Source of the DNA: Dictyobacter arantiisoli
GTDB lineage: Bacteria > Chloroflexota > Ktedonobacteria > Ktedonobacterales > Ktedonobacteraceae
Direction: 5' to 3'
Assembly: GCF_008326305.1 (NCBI RefSeq)
Contig: NZ_BIXY01000040.1
Span: forward strand, 1-57,198
Length of the DNA: 57,198 bases
Under the pieces are notes generated by a model. That model saw nothing but the letters and a program-made list of their open reading frames with translations. It was not told where the DNA came from and made no database searches. The position numbers and the translations under genes were made by a program. Position 1 is the stretch's first letter. Every line of letters begins with the position of its first letter. Of this stretch, positions 53,365 to 57,198 are shown piece by piece.

Positions 53365-54258
53365 ATGCGCATTCGTGTTATAGGAGCACCCATTGATTTA
53401 GGTGCAGACCGTCGTGGCGTTGACATCGGACCACGAGCTATCCGCTACGCAGGCTTAAACGATCAACTACACAGGCTTGGTCATACAGTCAATGATGTCG
53501 GGAATCTCGATGTTCCCCTGCCTGAAAACCAGCCCACCGGCAATCCCCGCTTAAAATATCTTGAGCCAATCACAAAACTGGCCGAAGATCTGGCCCACAC
53601 TGTATCAGATGCCCTGGCCGAGCAAGAATTTCCTTTAATCCTGGGTGGTGACCATAGCATGGCATTGGGATCAATCAGCGGAGTAGCATCCAAGCATAAA
53701 AACCTGGGAGTCATCTGGGTAGATGCCCATGCCGATTTCAATATCGAATCCACTACCCCTTCCGGCAATATTCACGGCATGATCCTGGCTGCCCTCGCTG
53801 GTTTAGGAGAAGAGCAACTGGTCAATGTATGCGGCTGGGCTCCCAAAATTGATAAGAACAAAATCGTTATCCTGGGCGCACGCGATCTGGATGAAGGTGA
53901 ACAAAGGCTGCTACGAGAACAGCATATCCACGTCTTCACCATGTCGGATATTGATCGGCGCGGCATCGCCACCGTTATGCAGCAAGCGATTGAGATCGCA
54001 GGGGCGGATAATGGTCCGATCCATCTCAGCCTGGACCTCGACTCCCTCGATCCCAAGGAGGCCCCCGGTGTTGGCACCCCGGTACGGGGAGGACTCAGCT
54101 ATCGTGAGGCCCATTTTGCCATGGAAATGCTTGCGGAAAGCGCACGTCTGGTCTCAATGGACGTTGTAGAAGTCAACTCTATTTTGGATCGCGAAAACGC
54201 CACCGCTCAACTTGCCGTTGAGCTCACACTCTCAGCCCTGGGCAAAAAGATCCTCTAA
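53365..54258 (+). CDS. rocF: Arginase
   Basis: Arginase splits arginine to ornithine and urea with a two-manganese centre. The 297-residue protein has all metal motifs: GGDHS with H97, DAHADFN with D120, H122 and D124, and SLDLDSLDP with D224 and D226. The N terminus GAPIDLGADRRGVDIGP is that of arginases rather than agmatinases. It lies between gdhA and the aminotransferase gene, which suggests nitrogen metabolism. Confidence 0.95.
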   Translation: MRIRVIGAPIDLGADRRGVDIGPRAIRYAGLNDQLHRLGHTVNDVGNLDVPLPENQPTGNPRLKYLEPITKLAEDLAHTVSDALAEQEFPLILGGDHSMALGSISGVASKHKNLGVIWVDAHADFNIESTTPSGNIHGMILAALAGLGEEQLVNVCGWAPKIDKNKIVILGARDLDEGEQRLLREQHIHVFTMSDIDRRGIATVMQQAIEIAGADNGPIHLSLDLDSLDPKEAPGVGTPVRGGLSYREAHFAMEMLAESARLVSMDVVEVNSILDRENATAQLAVELTLSALGKKIL

Positions 54259-54432
54259 TGGTGAAAGCTTATCCCATCAGTACGCTTTCCAGGCGGGAGT
54301 ACGAGGAACCGCAACTTTTATAGATAATCCTCACATTGTATAAATGTCTCGTAGGCGTTATCATCAGGTCATTGCAGATATATATCCATGAGGTTTTAAT
54401 ACATCTTCTAGCACTCGATCACAACATTGGAG

Positions 54433-54441
54433 AAGGAGGAG
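54433..54441 (+). promoter_or_regulatory. Strong but displaced Shine-Dalgarno site before ilvE
   Basis: AAGGAGGAG lies 38 nt before the ilvE ATG, too far for normal initiation. An in-frame stop at 54450-54452 rules out an earlier ilvE start. A GTG at 54458 opens an 18-codon overlapping frame. Confidence 0.5.
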
Positions 54442-54464
54442 ACGATAAGTAGCAACAGTGCGGC

Positions 54465-54473
54465 TTATCCACA
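54465..54473 (+). other. Single DnaA-box consensus TTATCCACA
   Basis: This 9-mer is the classical DnaA box, seven nt before the ilvE start. It is isolated, so it may be chance. Confidence 0.3.
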
Positions 54474-54479
54474 AAAATA

Positions 54480-55415
54480 ATGGACGCAAAAATACTTTAC
54501 ATGAACGGTGAATACCTTCCAGCCGAGCGTGGTTTCATTTCAGTACGTACCCACGCGTTTGCCTACGGAACCGGTGTGTTTGAAGGCATTCGCGGTTACT
54601 GGAATGCCGAGACCAAACAGGTCTATTTATTCCGTCTGCGTGAGCACTATCAGCGCCTGCTCAATTCCTGCAAGATCCTGCGTATGAGCCTGCCCTATTC
54701 GGTTGATGAACTCATCGCCAGCAGCGTGGAGTTGGTCAAACGCAACGATCAACACGAAGATGTGTACCAGCGCCCGGTAGCCTATAAGAGCAACGAGATC
54801 ATTGGCGTCCGTCTGAACGGCCTTACTGATGACTATATCCTCACCTCCGAGCCTCTAGGTGATTACGTAAGCACTGGCGGCCTACGCTGCGGTGTCTCAT
54901 CCTGGAGACGTATTGATGATAACGCCATTCCTGCACGTGCCAAAGTCACTGGCAGTTATGTCAATGCCGCCTTTGCCAAAACGGAAGCCCTCCAGAACGG
55001 CTTTGACGAGGCTATCATGCTCAATCATGACGGACACGTCTCCGAAGGTAGCGCGGAAAACATCTTCTTGATTCATAATGGAGAGATCATCACCCCGGCA
55101 CCTTCAGAAAACATCCTGTTGGGTATCACCCGTGAGACCGTCATTCAGTTAGCGAAAAACGAACTGGGACTCACTGTACACGAACGCCAGATCGACCGTA
55201 CCGAACTCTATACAGCAGACGAAATCTTACTTTGTGGCACCGGCGCTCAGATTGCTCCGGTCATCGAAGTGGATCATAATCCCGTAGGGAACGGGCAAGT
55301 AGGACCGATCAGCCAGAAGCTCCAGAACCTCTACATTGACATCGTCCGCGGACGTAATCCCAAATATCTCGACTGGTGCACGCCAGTCTACGCTGAAGTC
55401 GCTGCCCAGCGTTAA
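54480..55415 (+). CDS. ilvE: Branched-chain amino acid aminotransferase
   Basis: This PLP enzyme makes valine, leucine and isoleucine from their keto acids with glutamate. The 311-residue protein has the fold-type IV signature: YGTGVFEGIRGYW, the PLP lysine K155 in ARAKVTGSYVN, and EGSAENIFL followed by GITRETV. The ATG has no adjacent ribosome site; the only strong one is 38 nt upstream. A 22-bp terminator follows. Confidence 0.95.
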   Translation: MDAKILYMNGEYLPAERGFISVRTHAFAYGTGVFEGIRGYWNAETKQVYLFRLREHYQRLLNSCKILRMSLPYSVDELIASSVELVKRNDQHEDVYQRPVAYKSNEIIGVRLNGLTDDYILTSEPLGDYVSTGGLRCGVSSWRRIDDNAIPARAKVTGSYVNAAFAKTEALQNGFDEAIMLNHDGHVSEGSAENIFLIHNGEIITPAPSENILLGITRETVIQLAKNELGLTVHERQIDRTELYTADEILLCGTGAQIAPVIEVDHNPVGNGQVGPISQKLQNLYIDIVRGRNPKYLDWCTPVYAEVAAQR

Positions 55416-55434
55416 GCTTGCAAGCAGACATAGA

Positions 55435-55488
55435 AAGAGAGCCAGGGACAGATAATTGCTCAGCTTATTATCTGTCCCTGGCTCTCTT
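55435..55488 (+). terminator. ilvE terminator
   Basis: Arms 55435-55456 and 55467-55488 pair perfectly (22 bp) around a 10-nt loop, 20 nt after the stop codon. No gene is evident in 55489-55684. Confidence 0.8.
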
Positions 55489-55684
55489 CATAGTAGGCCT
55501 TTGCGCCGATAGGGAGGCGGTTGATTTTCGTTGAAGTGCCTGTTTCCTCTTTGTGCTCATAGCGTTTATTGCTCCATCTGAGATATTTCCGTTCGCGAAG
55601 ACGTTGAACCCATGCCCTGGCCATTGCCTCCACGATCTCTGTATGAGGCAATGAGACCTCGCTGTCGTAAGCTCCTTTCCAAGA

Positions 55685-55767
55685 TTACTCGTAGCGCAAC
55701 AGTTCGCGGATGTGCAGGCGTGACGCGGTGAGAGCCAGACCCACGCAGGCCAACGCGCGACTCTTCT
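55685..55767 (-). pseudogene. C-terminal remnant of an FtsX-like ABC permease
   Basis: Directly after the lipoprotein stop, the minus strand reads ALACVGLALTASRLHIRE then LLRYE and a stop at 55685. This matches the end of the permease at 56458 (ALNAAHLRIADILRYE). Only about 25 codons remain and there is no start codon or ribosome site, so it is a decayed or recombined copy. Confidence 0.65.
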
Positions 55768-56280
55768 CTATGCACCAATTCTGATTTCGCTATTATATGT
55801 CAAGGTTGCATGAGCGCTATTCACCTTCTGAGACAAGATGTAGAATCCGGCTTTCAGGTTTTTATCCAACTGAAAGTCATATTGGTACGTTTTATTCGTC
55901 CAATCATCTGTTTGAATCACAGGCATCGACTTGACGATGGTTCCAGTCACGCCTTGCGGTGTCATCGCCTTCTTCATAGCATCCATTGTCGCGTATGGCC
56001 CTCTCAGATCCGCGTAGATGCTCACAGGCGAGGCGGAAGATTCAGTTGAGTCGCTAGCGGCCAGGGAAGTCCACTTGAGCGAAAATGAAGCGCCTGAATT
56101 GAAGGTGTAGAACTCCTCGCCCGCTTGCGTCCCAGTCCCTGATAGATTCTTTGTAAAATTTTCATAATTATAGGTTTTATGGGGAGTGCCACAACTACAC
56201 AGCACAAGCAGAATCATCACACATAACAGACTGGTAGTCAGAGCAAACGGATGACGAAGCTTTGAAGGTGCGATAAACAT
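55768..56280 (-). CDS. Lipoprotein of unknown function
   Basis: The 170-residue product has a lipoprotein signal: basic start, hydrophobic core, then LCSC with lipidated C30. The mature part is rich in Ser, Thr and Tyr with alternating beta-type sequence, such as GASFSLKWTSLAA and KTYQYDFQLDKNLKAGFY. I do not recognise a family. AAGGAG lies nine nt before the ATG. It sits between two permease fragments, so it may accompany an FtsX/MacB-type ABC system. A terminator separates it from the upstream permease. Confidence 0.75.
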   Translation of the reverse strand: MFIAPSKLRHPFALTTSLLCVMILLVLCSCGTPHKTYNYENFTKNLSGTGTQAGEEFYTFNSGASFSLKWTSLAASDSTESSASPVSIYADLRGPYATMDAMKKAMTPQGVTGTIVKSMPVIQTDDWTNKTYQYDFQLDKNLKAGFYILSQKVNSAHATLTYNSEIRIGA

Positions 56281-56355
56281 ATCTTATTTCTCCTTAGGCA
56301 TGGTTCAGAATGAGCTCAGATCAATGTGACAACTTTGAACAACCCACACTGTGAA

Positions 56356-56400
56356 AAATAAATCCTGAGAGGGCCTCCTGAGCGGCTTCAGGATTTATTT
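56356..56400 (-). terminator. Terminator after the FtsX-like permease
   Basis: Arms 56356-56368 and 56388-56400 (13 bp) enclose a GC-rich inner stem. On the minus strand the stem ends in TTTATTTTTC. Confidence 0.75.
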
Positions 56401-56457
56401 GTGGGTGTTTCCATCGTTCACAACTGTCACATCCATTTGAACCTTGCCTTATATTTT

Positions 56458-57138
56458 TTATTCATAGCGCAGGATATCGGCAATGCGCAGATGAGCGGCA
56501 TTCAACGCAGGCCCAATACTGGCAATAGACATGATACCCATAATGACCACGAACATCTCAACAATCACCAGAGGATCAAAGGCGAAGGAAACTGATAATA
56601 GGACACGATTCAGAAAGTACACAAATCCATAGGCTGCGGGGATACCCAACAAGACCCCAAGAACCCAGGCCAATATCGAGAGCGACGCACCCTCAATCCA
56701 GAATACGCCTGCAACATTGCGCCCCGTGGCTCCCATTGAACGCCAGATGCCAATCTCGCGACTGCGTTCTAAGACCGACGTTGTCAACAGATTAATCAGC
56801 GTGAGCAAGCCAACGCAGCCAATCAAAGAGGCAAAAGCATAGAGCAGCAACGACACTGGTTGAAACTGATTTTGTGCTTGCTCGATAATAGCTTGCATGG
56901 CAAGCACATTTCCATTCAGATTGTCCTGCGTCAAGGTCACACCGATACTACGCGTCAATCGATCAACCATATTGCTACTGCGATCAGTTGCCTGTATAAT
57001 CAAACTTGAGGCTTGATCAGTGGGAACCTTATTAAACTGATTTAGCCCAGAAACGCTAGTGATTCCGACCCCTAAGAACTTATCCGAAAACCTACAAGGA
57101 GGAAACGCGATCACATTGTTGAAAGCAAATGAGCGCAC
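56458..57138 (-). CDS. FtsX-like ABC permease, N terminus missing
   Basis: The 226 residues correspond to the end of a MacB/FtsX-type permease: part of the extracytoplasmic domain (SGLNQFNKVPTDQASSLIIQ), then three membrane helices. The loop LERSREIGIWRSMGATGRNV is the family signature. It ends in DILRYE. The start used is GTG 57138. The frame is open only to a TGA at 57190-57192, so the expected first helix and about 150 residues are absent in frame. The gene is therefore truncated, frameshifted, or decayed near the window edge. Confidence 0.7.
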   Translation of the reverse strand: MRSFAFNNVIAFPPCRFSDKFLGVGITSVSGLNQFNKVPTDQASSLIIQATDRSSNMVDRLTRSIGVTLTQDNLNGNVLAMQAIIEQAQNQFQPVSLLLYAFASLIGCVGLLTLINLLTTSVLERSREIGIWRSMGATGRNVAGVFWIEGASLSILAWVLGVLLGIPAAYGFVYFLNRVLLSVSFAFDPLVIVEMFVVIMGIMSIASIGPALNAAHLRIADILRYE

Positions 57139-57198
57139 AAGCCAAGCACAACAAGGTCTGATAGGAACGCGGGCGCTTCTCCCAGCGGATCAGCAGAC

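Noticed and set aside
1-57198. CRISPR arrays, complete insertion sequences or prophage
   Set aside because: I saw no regularly spaced repeats, transposase genes or phage structural genes in the window.

Overview
The window (57,198 bp) reads as ordinary chromosome from a bacterium with moderate GC and intrinsic terminators. The gene set mixes housekeeping genes with lipoproteins and GT-C type membrane proteins. These include a PhoP-controlled pst operon, RNase Y, L25/Ctc, PolX, a PIG-V-like mannosyltransferase and a KGG-repeat stress protein. Together with strong Shine-Dalgarno sites, frequent GTG starts and many long intergenic hairpins, this suggests Chloroflexota, probably Ktedonobacteria-like. 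That placement is inference from gene content, not a database match.

Layout. 1-4.8 kb: recF and dnaN (minus), then a lone receiver protein overlapping plsX (plus). 4.8-10.3 kb: a minus-strand phosphate operon pstS-pstC-pstA-(small gene)-pstB-response regulator, with a two-repeat Pho-box candidate before pstS. 10.3-18.6 kb: KGG-repeat protein, L25, PolX and an unknown upstream gene, a split chromate transporter, a GlsB-type membrane protein, RarA and a DMT permease. 18.7-22.8 kb: two alpha/beta hydrolases, a compact ORF-less group II intron (21522-22179), tRNA-Asn, and a repeat-rich stretch. 22.8-32.6 kb: priA-mutL, an M20 peptidase, enoyl-CoA hydratase, a NUDIX protein and a PIG-V-like protein. 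33-42.2 kb: rny, a PHP phosphoesterase, signal peptidase I, biotin carboxylase, an MCP-like receptor, a TrmH-type methyltransferase and rpmI-rplT without infC. 42.4-51.3 kb: a large membrane protein; rpsF-ssb-rpsR with a parvulin-like foldase; hemW and recJ. 51.4-57.2 kb: glutamate dehydrogenase, arginase, branched-chain aminotransferase, a lipoprotein and two FtsX-like permease remnants.

How the genes work together. The pst genes form one phosphate uptake and sensing unit whose last gene is a PhoB/PhoP-type regulator. DNA maintenance is spread across recF, dnaN, polX, rarA, priA, mutL, ssb and recJ. The glutamate dehydrogenase, arginase and branched-chain aminotransferase genes at the right end are linked nitrogen and amino-acid metabolism. 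The most unusual item is the group II intron: its 5' end, EBS/IBS pairings, domain V, domain VI branch-point A and 3' end can all be read, but domain IV has no room for a reverse transcriptase. Other points of interest are leader terminators before rpsF and gdhA, a recurrent motif-plus-hairpin element after genes, a pair of ~80-bp repeats, and a 40-bp perfect palindrome between divergent genes.
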